Positions 17,596-26,611 of a DNA stretch of 57,595 nucleotides are shown piece by piece. The notes below the pieces were generated by a model, which saw nothing but the letters and a program-made list of their open reading frames with translations, had not been told where the DNA came from and ran no database searches. The DNA is from Sphingomonadales bacterium BRH_c3 (GTDB lineage: Bacteria > Pseudomonadota > Alphaproteobacteria > Sphingomonadales > Sphingomonadaceae), in the NCBI GenBank assembly GCA_001515985.1, contig LOET01000097.1, positions 1 through 57,595 of the forward strand, in the 5' to 3' direction. The stretch's first letter is position 1, and each line of letters opens with the position of its first letter. Both the position numbers and the translations under genes were made by a program.

Positions 17596-18615
17596 TCATC
17601 CCTGCGGCCCGGCAAGCGCGCGGATGATCCGGCGGCGCATGGCTTCCTTCATCGCCGGAGTAGGGCGTGCGATGATGCCGAGCATATCGGGCTGGATATG
17701 CGCCCCGGGATCGCCGTCATCTTCGAAGATATAATGCGCGAACATGGCGCGCCACACACGCCTGTCTGCTGCTGGCAGATCGCGCAGGGCCATGAAGCCA
17801 TGCATCAACGCATCCCACGGGGAAGGCCCCGGCACGGGCTGTTGCCACCAGTAATTGATCAGCAGGTTGATCGGGGAAAGCGCTTCGACATGGTGATACC
17901 AGCCAGTGGGGATGAAGATGGCATCGCCGGGACAGAGCTCGGCAAACTGTGATCGGGCCAGTGCTTCCCGCAGTAGCGGGAAACGACTGTCGTTAGGCCT
18001 GAGAGGGTCAGCAAGCGAGATCTGCGTTCCGTTGGGAACCGGATCGAATGGACCCATATAAAGATTGCCAATCTCTTCCGGGGCAAACAGCGTGAAGCGC
18101 CGCCTTCCGCCCGCGACATAGGCAATGTTAGGGGCCGGATCGCAGTGTATGGCGACTTCCGCCTGCGTTCCCAGCCATAGCCGGTAATCGCCACCGGCCG
18201 GGGCACCGGCAATTACGTTCCTCTCGGAAAATCCTGGCGCGGCATCGCTGGCTCGGATTCCCTGGACTGCAATCGCTCCTGCCGGAGGTCCCGGATCGAT
18301 GAGGTTCATGACAAAGTCCCGAAAACTGGTTGTGATCCGGGTGAAGTTGAAGGATTTCAGATCGTCATTGTAACCGAATTTTCCCTGCACCGGTTCGGGC
18401 GCGTGGAGCGCTTCTACCTCGAATGGGAGGGCGAATTTTAGGAGGTAGAGCAGCAATTGCCGGTCACCGCTGATGGCTGCCTGAACTACGGGAAAGTTAG
18501 AGGCCAGACCACGGATCACAGCCGGCTCCAATTGTTCTCCCGCCCGGCCCGCTATCTCTTCAAGCTCTTTTGCAACCGCCTCCCTGATGGGGGACGGTCT
18601 TATAGGGACGGGCAT
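17596..18615 (-). CDS. Cupin-like (JmjC-type, cupin_8) oxygenase-fold protein
   Basis: A 339-residue protein with the facial iron triad of JmjC/FIH-like cupins: H157 and D159 in AIHCDPAPN, and H241/H242 in PTGWYHHVEAL, preceded by CPGDAIFIP. FIH-type members hydroxylate proteins using 2-oxoglutarate and Fe(II). Related genes are common next to TonB receptors in sphingomonads, with unknown substrates. The ATG at 18615 is preferred over the longer open frame to 18657, which would run into the operator region. A LacI-type palindrome lies 46 bases upstream of the start, so the gene is probably controlled by the divergent LacI regulator. Confidence 0.8.
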   Translation of the reverse strand: MPVPIRPSPIREAVAKELEEIAGRAGEQLEPAVIRGLASNFPVVQAAISGDRQLLLYLLKFALPFEVEALHAPEPVQGKFGYNDDLKSFNFTRITTSFRDFVMNLIDPGPPAGAIAVQGIRASDAAPGFSERNVIAGAPAGGDYRLWLGTQAEVAIHCDPAPNIAYVAGGRRRFTLFAPEEIGNLYMGPFDPVPNGTQISLADPLRPNDSRFPLLREALARSQFAELCPGDAIFIPTGWYHHVEALSPINLLINYWWQQPVPGPSPWDALMHGFMALRDLPAADRRVWRAMFAHYIFEDDGDPGAHIQPDMLGIIARPTPAMKEAMRRRIIRALAGPQG

Positions 18616-18660
18616 CGATCGGCTCCTTTGGGTGCAGGTTAATCGAGAAACTCCCACTTA

Positions 18661-18672
18661 GGAAGCGCTTCC
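18661..18672. promoter_or_regulatory. LacI-family operator (perfect palindrome)
   Basis: GGAAGCGCTTCC is a perfect 12-base palindrome with a central CG, the classical LacI/GalR-family operator form. It sits between the divergent cupin gene and the LacI-family gene. The same core recurs before the TonB receptor and before the SGNH/EEP pair. Confidence 0.75.
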
Positions 18673-18835
18673 AATCCTGTGCATCAACGCATAACAAGAT
18701 GGATGTTCAGGATTGGACCTTTGCCAACGACCGAGTCCTGTGCAGTGGCGGCGTAGGGGGTTTGCTAGACTGTGCTGCACCCGATAGAGCTTGCGTCCGG
18801 TCAAATTTGACATGCAGAAAAGTCGAGCAAGATAA

Positions 18836-19879
18836 TTGGACAAGAAACCGACCATCGATGATGTCGCCAGAGTGGCCGGGGTGGCGCGGGCAACCGTTTC
18901 GCGGGTGCTCAACGCTAGCCCCAATACCAGTGAGCGGGTGCGCGAGCGGGTAATGAAGGCAGTGAATGACCTCAATTACCAGGTCAACCATCAGGCGAGG
19001 CAGCTGGCTAGCGGAACTAACCGGCTCCTGGCGGTGATATTCGCCGCAGATGCCGATGCAGAACCGAACAGCTATTATCATTCCGCAATCGAACTGGGGG
19101 CGATGCGTGCCTGTTCCGAACTTGGTTTCGGGCTTGTCACCCACACCCTAGATCCGGCAGCGGAGCCCGATCGGTCCCGTATCCTTACACTGGCGGACAA
19201 AAGCCGGTGCGACGGTCTGGTGCTGACGCCTCCTTTTTCAGATGACGACGCGCTTATTATCGCCTTGCAGGAGCGGGGTTTCCCATTTGTCCTGATTTCG
19301 GCCGGCCCGGATGCCAGGCGCCTGTCATGTTCGGTGGGAATAGACGACCGGCAGGCGGGGTTCGAGCTGGGATCGCATCTCCTCCGGAAAGGCCATCGGC
19401 GCTTCGCTTTCATCAGCGGCCCGCGCGACCACAAATCGGCGGCGTTGCGGCTGCAAGGGTTTCTGGACGCATTAGTAGGTGCAGGGCTGGCCGATGATGC
19501 CATAGTGATCGCGGAAGGTAATTTCACGTTCAAGTCCGGGATCGATCTGGCTGGTCGGCTGCTGACCGGCAGTGACAGGCCAACTGCGCTAGTCTGCGCC
19601 AATGACGATATGGCGGCGGGCGCATTGTTCACTGCGCATCGGCTCGGGCTGAATGTTCCTGCCGACCTTTCGATCACCGGTTTTGACGACACTCCCGTAT
19701 CGCAGATTGTCTGGCCGCCGCTGACGACGATTCATCAACCTCTTCGCCAAATAGGTTCAAGGGCCATTGAACTGCTGGTCGCCAGTGTAGTGCAGGAGAA
19801 CGGGACTTCTGATCCTGCTGGCGAAGAGCACCTCGTGCCATTCCACCTGGTTGAAAGGGGTTCATCCGCACAGCGCTGA
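18836..19879 (+). CDS. LacI-family transcriptional regulator of the island glycan locus
   Basis: The protein begins with the LacI helix-turn-helix (TIDDVARVAGVARATVSRVL) and continues with the periplasmic-binding-protein-type ligand domain, ending in the usual TGFDDTPVSQIVWPPLTTI and QPLRQIGSRAIELL. It starts at a TTG codon at 18836; no ATG or GTG upstream fits and the HTH begins at residue 5. It is divergent from the cupin gene and lies just upstream of the TonB receptor, and four copies of a LacI-type palindrome lie in the locus. This makes it the probable local repressor, released by a sugar from the imported glycan. The effector is unknown. Confidence 0.92.
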   Translation: MDKKPTIDDVARVAGVARATVSRVLNASPNTSERVRERVMKAVNDLNYQVNHQARQLASGTNRLLAVIFAADADAEPNSYYHSAIELGAMRACSELGFGLVTHTLDPAAEPDRSRILTLADKSRCDGLVLTPPFSDDDALIIALQERGFPFVLISAGPDARRLSCSVGIDDRQAGFELGSHLLRKGHRRFAFISGPRDHKSAALRLQGFLDALVGAGLADDAIVIAEGNFTFKSGIDLAGRLLTGSDRPTALVCANDDMAAGALFTAHRLGLNVPADLSITGFDDTPVSQIVWPPLTTIHQPLRQIGSRAIELLVASVVQENGTSDPAGEEHLVPFHLVERGSSAQR

Positions 19880-19891
19880 CCGGGGATAAAA

Positions 19892-19960
19892 TGGAAGCGC
19901 TTCCAATTTTTGTTTGACTTTCTGTTCTTTGATCAGCAGATGACGATGAGAGCGCTTCCA
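19892..19960 (+). promoter_or_regulatory. TonB-receptor promoter region with two LacI-type operators
   Basis: TGGAAGCGCTTCCA at 19,892-19,905 is a perfect 14-base palindrome. A second copy, TGAGAGCGCTTCCA at 19,947-19,960, keeps the right half intact and has two changes in the left half. A TTGACT at 19,914-19,919 between them could be the -35 element. Two sites 55 bases centre to centre could allow repression of the receptor gene by cooperative binding. Confidence 0.7.
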
Positions 19961-20048
19961 TAAGCGCGGTCATGTGTCAGTACGCTGTCCGCTGGAAGTG
20001 ACATAGGGAATTGAGAATCAGGATAGAATCCTGATGTGGAGGGGAAAA

Positions 20049-22925
20049 ATGAACAATCGAACTCACTCTTCGAGTCGCGCAATCACGCTCGGCGTTACGG
20101 CATCTGCCATTGCGCTCGCCGTGGCTATGCCCAACACAGCGCTGGCGCAGGACGATGGGGCAGGCAACGGGCAGAACGCACCCGACCAGGCCGAAGATGG
20201 CGAAATCCTGGTTACCGGCCTGCGCTATGGCCTTGCGACCTCGATCGACACCAAGAAAGAATCGCTGTCGATCGTTGAAGTTGTCTCCGCAGAAGAAATC
20301 GGCAAATTGCCTGATGTGTCGATTGCCGAATCGCTGGCCCGCTTGCCGGGCCTGACTTCGCAGCGGGTCAATGGCCGCTCGCAAGTCATTTCCATCCGCG
20401 GTTTTGCGCCTGATTTCGGCACCACGCTGCTTAACGGCCGCCAGCAGGCCAGTTCGGGGGACAACCGCGCGGTCGAGTTCGACCAGTATCCGTCCGAACT
20501 GCTCTCGAGCGTTGTCGTTTACAAGACCCCCGACGCCGGGATCGCGGGTATGGGGCTTTCGGGCACGGCAGACCTTCGTACCGTTCGGCCACTGGCATAT
20601 GGCAAGCAGGCAATCGCGATGAATGTGCGCGGCGAACTCACCTCAGGTGACAAGCTCAACGATGACGTTCGCAAATATGGCGGCCGCCTTAGCGTCAGCT
20701 ACATCGACCAGAACGAGGCGGGTACGTTGGGCTGGGCGCTGGGCTATGCCTACCTCGATTCGCCTTCGAAGAACCAGCATTACAAGGGGTACAATTACGA
20801 AACCTTTGGAGCGGATTTTGTGCGCGACCGGATTTCGCCCGACAGCGCGGATACCGCCACATTCCTCACGGGCCAGGAAATTTTCGCCACTTCGCGGCTA
20901 AACAAGCGGCATGGCATGATCGGGATCCTCGAGTGGGAGCCGAGTGACGCAGTTCATCTCACCTCCGATCTTTATTATTCCAAGTTTAAGCAGCGCGAAG
21001 TTACCCGTGGCGCGCAGTGGTTCTCGAATGTCTGGGCGGACAATCAGAACTTCTCCAATGTCACCACCACCAAATTTGCCGGATCCCAAGTCGCGGTAAC
21101 GGGCACCAATACCGGGGTTGCGCCGATCATCCGCAACGACCTCAATACGCGCGAAGACGATCTGTTCTCCGCAGGGCTCAATGGCGAATTCGAGATGACC
21201 GATCGCCTGCGCTTTACCGGTGACCTGTCCTATTCGCGCAATGAGCGTGACGAGAGCATCACCGAAACCTATGCCGGTTTCGGCTGCTGCGCCACCAGCG
21301 CTACGCAGAACGCCAACCGGGTGTTCGATACGATCGACTGGGACATTTCGGGCGCTCTTGCCGGCGGGTTCCCGACTTATTCCACCGGACTCAACTATGC
21401 CGATGCCTCGCAAGTATCGCTGGGCGACCGCGCGCCGTGGGGCGGCTGGGGGCATGACGGCCAGACCAAGGAACCGCATGTAACCGAGGAAGTCTATGCG
21501 CTCGACCTCGGATTCCAGTACGATGTTGACGGCTTCTTCGACCGCTTCGATGTGGGCATGAACTTCACCCACCGCGAGAAGCGCAAGCGCGTGGACGAGT
21601 TCGATCTCAATCTCAAGAACGGCCGTCTTCAGTCGCTCGTTGGCAGCGAATTCCTCGCCAATCCCACAAGTCTTGGCTTTGCCGGTTTCGGAGACGTTCT
21701 GGCGGTCAATCTGGAGAAGGCCCTTCCGGTGTTCTACGACCGGATTACCTTCATCAACAACGACACCTTCGACAAGGCGTGGATGATCGAGGAGGAAGTG
21801 CTCACGCTTTATGCCAAGGGCACGATCGACGCGGGCAATCTGCGCGGCAATATCGGCGTCCAGGTGGTCAACCAGCGCCAGGAATCGACTGGCAGCGCGA
21901 TCAACCGCACGCAAACCCCGACTGAGGTGACCGAAATCACCCGCCGCGCAAGCTATACCGATATCCTGCCGAGCATGAACCTGATCTACGATCTGGGTGG
22001 TGGGCACAACTTGCGCCTTGCAGCCGCTCGGCAGATGGCGCGTCCGCGCATGGACGAGATGCGGGCGAACTTCCTGCCCAGCTTCTCCAACCCCTGCGGC
22101 GGCAGCCCGCCCTGCGTGCCCGGCCAGGAGATTAATCCCTGGTCCGCGACTGGCGGTAATCCGCTGCTTGAGCCATGGCGGGCCTGGGCGTTTGACGTTT
22201 CGTATGAATGGTATCTAGGCAAGGCGAGCTACATAAGCATTGCCGGTTTCTACAAGGATTTGAGCAACTTCATCTTTACCCAGCGCCAGCCGTTCGACTT
22301 CACCGGTCTGCCGCTGCCACCAACCGCGGCCAACATTCCCGATGGAGTCATCATCAGCCCGATCGGCCAGATCAACCAGCCGGCTAACGGCCAGGGTGGC
22401 TCGATCAAAGGGATCGAATTGACTGCTGCGCTCGAACTTGGCCGGATAATCGAACCGCTCGACGGGCTTGGTGTGATCGGGACTTATTCCTACACGGACT
22501 CGAATCTGCGGCCGACCGCGAGCGAGAACCCTGATGTGATCCAAGCGACACGCATCGCCGGTCTTTCAGGCGATGTTTACAACGTCACCGGATATTTCGA
22601 GAAGTGGGGTTTCCAGGCAAGGATGAGCTATCGTTGGCGTTCAGCGTTCAAGGGTGAGGTGACACAGCTGTTCGCGGTTCGCGGTGCAACCGAAATCCTC
22701 GCAGAAGAGGACGCGTCGGCGCAGATCGGCTACACCTTCCAGCCTGGATCGACGTTGGAGGGGCTGGGCCTGTTGTTCCAGGTTAACAACCTCACCAATT
22801 CACCCTTCCGCACCCGCCTCGGCGTGGATGCGGGTGGTGTGCGAACTGCGGACGGATCCTTCCTGCCTGAGGTGGTGGAGAAGTACGGGCGCCAGTTTCT
22901 GTTTGGCTTTAGCTACAAATATTGA
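20049..22925 (+). CDS. TonB-dependent receptor (TonB-Xanth-Caul type)
   Basis: A 958-residue outer-membrane receptor, probably for import of oligosaccharides from a glycan. It has a signal peptide ending at about LAQ (residue 30), a short linker, a TonB-box-like EILVTGLRYG, the plug domain (SIAESLARLPGLTSQ, ISIRGFAPDFGTTLLNGRQ), a long beta-barrel and a C-terminal aromatic residue (FGFSYKY) as expected for BAM recognition. The KLPDVSIAESLARLPG form is typical of the Xanthomonas/Caulobacter carbohydrate receptor group. I chose the ATG at 20049, seven bases after GGAGGGG, over an upstream in-frame start. Two LacI operators lie in front. Confidence 0.94.
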   Translation: MNNRTHSSSRAITLGVTASAIALAVAMPNTALAQDDGAGNGQNAPDQAEDGEILVTGLRYGLATSIDTKKESLSIVEVVSAEEIGKLPDVSIAESLARLPGLTSQRVNGRSQVISIRGFAPDFGTTLLNGRQQASSGDNRAVEFDQYPSELLSSVVVYKTPDAGIAGMGLSGTADLRTVRPLAYGKQAIAMNVRGELTSGDKLNDDVRKYGGRLSVSYIDQNEAGTLGWALGYAYLDSPSKNQHYKGYNYETFGADFVRDRISPDSADTATFLTGQEIFATSRLNKRHGMIGILEWEPSDAVHLTSDLYYSKFKQREVTRGAQWFSNVWADNQNFSNVTTTKFAGSQVAVTGTNTGVAPIIRNDLNTREDDLFSAGLNGEFEMTDRLRFTGDLSYSRNERDESITETYAGFGCCATSATQNANRVFDTIDWDISGALAGGFPTYSTGLNYADASQVSLGDRAPWGGWGHDGQTKEPHVTEEVYALDLGFQYDVDGFFDRFDVGMNFTHREKRKRVDEFDLNLKNGRLQSLVGSEFLANPTSLGFAGFGDVLAVNLEKALPVFYDRITFINNDTFDKAWMIEEEVLTLYAKGTIDAGNLRGNIGVQVVNQRQESTGSAINRTQTPTEVTEITRRASYTDILPSMNLIYDLGGGHNLRLAAARQMARPRMDEMRANFLPSFSNPCGGSPPCVPGQEINPWSATGGNPLLEPWRAWAFDVSYEWYLGKASYISIAGFYKDLSNFIFTQRQPFDFTGLPLPPTAANIPDGVIISPIGQINQPANGQGGSIKGIELTAALELGRIIEPLDGLGVIGTYSYTDSNLRPTASENPDVIQATRIAGLSGDVYNVTGYFEKWGFQARMSYRWRSAFKGEVTQLFAVRGATEILAEEDASAQIGYTFQPGSTLEGLGLLFQVNNLTNSPFRTRLGVDAGGVRTADGSFLPEVVEKYGRQFLFGFSYKY

Positions 22926-22931
22926 GCGGAT

Positions 22932-22961
22932 ACGGGCCGGTGGTGTGAACTGTCGGCCCGT
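22932..22961 (+). terminator. Hairpin after the TonB receptor gene
   Basis: ACGGGCCG at 22,932-22,939 pairs with CGGCCCGT at 22,954-22,961. It begins seven bases after the receptor stop. There is no long T run (TCCTCTCC follows), so it may reduce rather than stop read-through to the GH3 gene. Confidence 0.5.
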
Positions 22962-23086
22962 CCTCTCCGATTGATGCGAACAAGTCCATATCCGGGGCGG
23001 ACCCTTCGGGTCGTCGCTTCGCACCAGGGAAGTGCCGCACGCAATATCGGCGGCACCAACACAATCGACCGCGAGGGGCTAGAAAC

Positions 23087-25075
23087 GTGCTGAACTTCCA
23101 TAACTCCCGCTTGATCCTCCCGGCACTGATGATCGCGCCGTTCCTGGTCGCTGCTGCCGCGCCGGTTGACAGGGCGGATTCCGAAACGGCCAGCCAATGG
23201 CCTGGCGCCGCGAGTCCCATCACCAAGGACGCGGCGATGGAGGAGCGGATTGCTGCAATCGTCGCGGGCATGACCTTGCGCCAGAAGATCGGGCAGATGA
23301 CGCAGCCGGATATCCGCTCGATCACGCCCGACGAGGTGCGTCAGCACTACATCGGTTCGGTCCTCAACGGTGGCGGGGCATGGCCTGACAATGACAAGCA
23401 CGCGTCGGTTGCCGATTGGGCGGCGCTGTCCGAAGCCTATTATCAAGCGTCGATGTCCACTGACCTGCCTGTGAAAATACCGGTGATCTGGGGCACGGAT
23501 GCAGTCCATGGGCACAATAATGTGTTCGGGGCGACGCTGTTTCCGCACAATGTCGGCTTGGGCGCGGCACAGGACTCGGATCTCGTCGGTCGCATCGCAC
23601 GACTTACCGCAAAGCAGGTCAGGGCAACCGGGATCACCTGGGTTTTCGCTCCGACGTTAGCAGTAGTGCAAAACCCGCGATGGGGCCGGACTTACGAAAG
23701 CTATTCCTCCGATCCGGCGTTGGTGCGGGACTATGCCGCGTCCTTCGTCAGCGCGATGCAGGGCGATCTGTCCGGCGCCAGCAACACGATCGCTTCGGCC
23801 AAGCATTTCATCGGCGACGGCGGCACCTGGCTGGGCATCGATCAGGGCGAAACCCGCGCCACGCGGGAAGAACTGTTCCGCATCCACGCCCCCGGCTATC
23901 TCGGAGCGCTCGAAGCCGGGGTGCAGACCGTGATGGTGTCATACAGCAGCTGGACCGATACCGGCACCGGCGAAGCCCATGGCAAGATGCACGGCAATGG
24001 CGAACTGATCACCGATGTGCTCAAAGGCGAGCTCAGCTTTGATGGCTTTGTGGTGTCTGACTGGAACGCCATCGAACAGGTCGAAGGCTGCACCCGCACC
24101 CATTGCCCGCAAGCGATCAATGCCGGGATCGACATGTTCATGGTTCCCGACGACTGGCTGCGCTTCATCGAGGAGACTATTGCCGATGTCGAAGCAGGGA
24201 CCGTCCCGATGAGCCGTATCGACGATGCCGTGACTCGGATCTTGCGCGTCAAGCTGCGTAGCGGGCTGTTTGAAGGTTCGCCATTTCCGCCTGCTGCTGC
24301 CGCTGGTGACCTGGCCAGTGAAGAAGCGCGCAAGACGGCACGTGAAGCTGTTTCCAAGTCTCTAGTGCTGCTCAAAAATAGCGGACGTGCATCGCTTCCG
24401 CTGGCTGCCGATGCGAAGATACTTCTCGTCGGGAGGGCCGCCGACAAAGTGCCTCCTCAACTTGGGGGATGGTCCCTGACGTGGCAAGGTGACGAGACCG
24501 ACGATAACGATTATCCGCTCGCCGATGACATGCTTTCTGCGCTTCGCAAGGCAGTCGTTGGTGAAGGTCGAGTAGATTTCAGTGCTGATGGCACGGATGT
24601 CGATGTGACTGCTTACGATGCAGTCATCGTGGTTCACGCCGAAGATCCCTATGCGGAAATGAAGGGAGACATTCCCTATCCGGATACTATTCGGCACAGT
24701 GCACGCTATCCAGAGGACCTGACAGCGCTTGAACGGGTCTCTGGTAAAGGGGTGCCGGTCTTGTCCGTACTTTATTCTGGACGTCCAGTCTATGTGAACG
24801 ACCTGCTCAACCTCTCCGATGCTTTCATTGCAGCCTGGCTTCCAGGAACCGAAGCCTTGGGAATAACCGATGTTCTCCTGCGTTCTGGGGACAGGCTTGA
24901 GGAGCGCGACTTTACGGGCCGTCTGCCGTTGGCCTGGCCAGGCGATCCCTGTCCAGAGACGGCGTCGAACCCGGTTCTGTTCGCGCGAGGCTACGGCCTC
25001 GGGGTGAGGGATCGCACGGATTTGGCAAGCGTTCCGGTCGACAATCGACTAACCTGTCCGTCACTCGCGCAATGA
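23087..25075 (+). CDS. Glycoside hydrolase family 3 (beta-glucosidase / exo-beta-glucanase type)
   Basis: GH3 enzymes remove beta-linked glucose or similar sugars from chain ends. An N-terminal signal peptide (to about residue 25) implies the periplasm or outer membrane. The catalytic nucleophile is D325 in GFVVSDWNAIE, and the substrate-binding KHFIGDGGT (K239/H240) is present. The second alpha/beta domain follows (SLVLLKNSG, WLPGTEALGITDVL). At 662 residues it resembles the ExoP-type 1,3/1,4-beta-glucanase group but is shorter than the roughly 800-residue members, lacking a C-terminal module. The GTG at 23087 follows GAGGGG. The halogenase-like gene follows within 25 bases of its stop. Confidence 0.93.
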   Translation: MLNFHNSRLILPALMIAPFLVAAAAPVDRADSETASQWPGAASPITKDAAMEERIAAIVAGMTLRQKIGQMTQPDIRSITPDEVRQHYIGSVLNGGGAWPDNDKHASVADWAALSEAYYQASMSTDLPVKIPVIWGTDAVHGHNNVFGATLFPHNVGLGAAQDSDLVGRIARLTAKQVRATGITWVFAPTLAVVQNPRWGRTYESYSSDPALVRDYAASFVSAMQGDLSGASNTIASAKHFIGDGGTWLGIDQGETRATREELFRIHAPGYLGALEAGVQTVMVSYSSWTDTGTGEAHGKMHGNGELITDVLKGELSFDGFVVSDWNAIEQVEGCTRTHCPQAINAGIDMFMVPDDWLRFIEETIADVEAGTVPMSRIDDAVTRILRVKLRSGLFEGSPFPPAAAAGDLASEEARKTAREAVSKSLVLLKNSGRASLPLAADAKILLVGRAADKVPPQLGGWSLTWQGDETDDNDYPLADDMLSALRKAVVGEGRVDFSADGTDVDVTAYDAVIVVHAEDPYAEMKGDIPYPDTIRHSARYPEDLTALERVSGKGVPVLSVLYSGRPVYVNDLLNLSDAFIAAWLPGTEALGITDVLLRSGDRLEERDFTGRLPLAWPGDPCPETASNPVLFARGYGLGVRDRTDLASVPVDNRLTCPSLAQ

Positions 25076-25099
25076 TCCAGCTTGGCCAGGAAGGCGAAC

Positions 25100-26611
25100 A
25101 TGACGCAGCGACTGAAGACGATTTTGGTAGTTGGCGGAGGTTCCGCCGGGTGGATGACTGCTGCCTTGTTGTCCAACCTGTTTCAGGGCTTGTATCGCAT
25201 AAGGCTGGTCGAATCCGAGGACATCGGCACGATCGGAGTGGGTGAAGCCACGATCCCGGCGATCAAGAAGTTCAACGAACTGCTGGAGCTGGACGAGGCC
25301 GACTTCATGCGGCTGACGCAGGGTACCTTCAAGTTGGGTATCCAGTTTAACAACTGGGACCGGATCGGATCAAGTTATGTCCACGGCTTCGGTGTCATCG
25401 GGCAGGATCTGGGCTGGCTGCGCTGCCATCAATACTGGCTCAAGATGAAGTTGCACGGCGACGCCGCCGATTTTGCGAATTTGTCGATCAACACAGCAGC
25501 GGCGCTAGAAAACAAGTTCATGCCGGCCAGAGCTGATGCGGGGGATTCGCCGATCGGCCATATCGCCCATGCCTATCAGTTCGATGCCGGGCTTTATGCG
25601 CGCTTTCTGCGCGGCTATGCCGAAGATCGCGGGGTTGTGCGTCAAGAAGGGAAGATCGTCGATGTCGCTCTGCGCGGGGAGGACGGCTTCGTTGAATCGG
25701 TAACGCTGGAAAATGGCGAGCGGATCGAAGCCGATCTGTTCATCGACTGTTCGGGCTTTCGCGGCCTGATTATAGAACAGGCGATGAATACCGGTTATGA
25801 AGACTGGACAAAATGGCTGCCGTGCGACCGGGCCATGGCGCTGCCCTGCGCCCGTTCCGACAATTTCACCCCATACACAACCGCAACCGCGAATGGCGCC
25901 GGTTGGCAATGGCGCATTCCGTTGCAGCATCGGACCGGCAACGGGCACGTTTATTCCAGCCAGTTCATGGAAGATGACGAAGCCGAGGCGATCTTGCGGG
26001 CCAATCTCGATGGCGAAGCGCTTGGCGAGCCCAACCGCATCCGCTTCACGTCAGGCAAACGCAAGCGGATCTGGAACAGGAACTGCGTCGCAGTGGGCCT
26101 GTCTGGCGGCTTTGTCGAACCGCTCGAATCGACCGCGCTGTTCTTGATTCAGTCGTCGCTGATCCGTCTTATCCGGCTGTTTCCCGACCTGAGCTTCGAC
26201 CAGGCCAATATCGACGAGTTCAACCGTCAGACCGATTTCGAGTTCGAACGGGTCCGGGATTTCATTATCCTACACTACAAGGTGACCCAGCGCGACGATA
26301 CGCCGTTCTGGCGATACTGCCGGGACATGGACGTGCCGGACACGCTGCAGCGCAAGATGGACCTGTTCCGTGCCAATGGCCGTATCTTCCGCGAGGATGA
26401 GGAACTGTTCAGCGAAGAAAGCTGGATCCAGGTAATGCTGGGGCAGGGGATCATTCCCCATGGCTATGATCCGCTGGTGGATATCCGCAGCGAGGCGCAA
26501 ATTCTGCAGTATCTCGGCAATATAGAGAACGTGATCCGCAAATGCGTTGCGGTGATGCCCACGCATGCCGATTTCGTTGGAAAATACTGCGCCGCGACGG
26601 CTTCAGGCTGA
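25100..26611 (+). CDS. Flavin-dependent tryptophan halogenase-like protein
   Basis: The FAD-binding GGGSAGW, the motif IGVGEATIP, lysine K78 (in TQGTFKLGIQFNNW, where PrnA and RebH have K79) and GWQWRIP are all present, and GFVEPLESTALFL follows. So the halogenase active-site framework is intact. In sphingomonads and caulobacters such genes commonly sit beside TonB receptors, cupin-like and DUF6445 genes, and their real substrates are unknown. No separate flavin reductase gene is seen in the window. The ATG at 25100 is preferred to 25082 because the GGG motif then lies at the usual distance. The stop overlaps the next start by one base (TGATG), so it is coupled to the GH30 gene. Confidence 0.9.
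   Translation: MTQRLKTILVVGGGSAGWMTAALLSNLFQGLYRIRLVESEDIGTIGVGEATIPAIKKFNELLELDEADFMRLTQGTFKLGIQFNNWDRIGSSYVHGFGVIGQDLGWLRCHQYWLKMKLHGDAADFANLSINTAAALENKFMPARADAGDSPIGHIAHAYQFDAGLYARFLRGYAEDRGVVRQEGKIVDVALRGEDGFVESVTLENGERIEADLFIDCSGFRGLIIEQAMNTGYEDWTKWLPCDRAMALPCARSDNFTPYTTATANGAGWQWRIPLQHRTGNGHVYSSQFMEDDEAEAILRANLDGEALGEPNRIRFTSGKRKRIWNRNCVAVGLSGGFVEPLESTALFLIQSSLIRLIRLFPDLSFDQANIDEFNRQTDFEFERVRDFIILHYKVTQRDDTPFWRYCRDMDVPDTLQRKMDLFRANGRIFREDEELFSEESWIQVMLGQGIIPHGYDPLVDIRSEAQILQYLGNIENVIRKCVAVMPTHADFVGKYCAATASG

Noticed and set aside
20898-22007. 369-codon minus-strand frame opposite the TonB receptor
   Set aside because: Antisense shadow of a clearly coding receptor gene.
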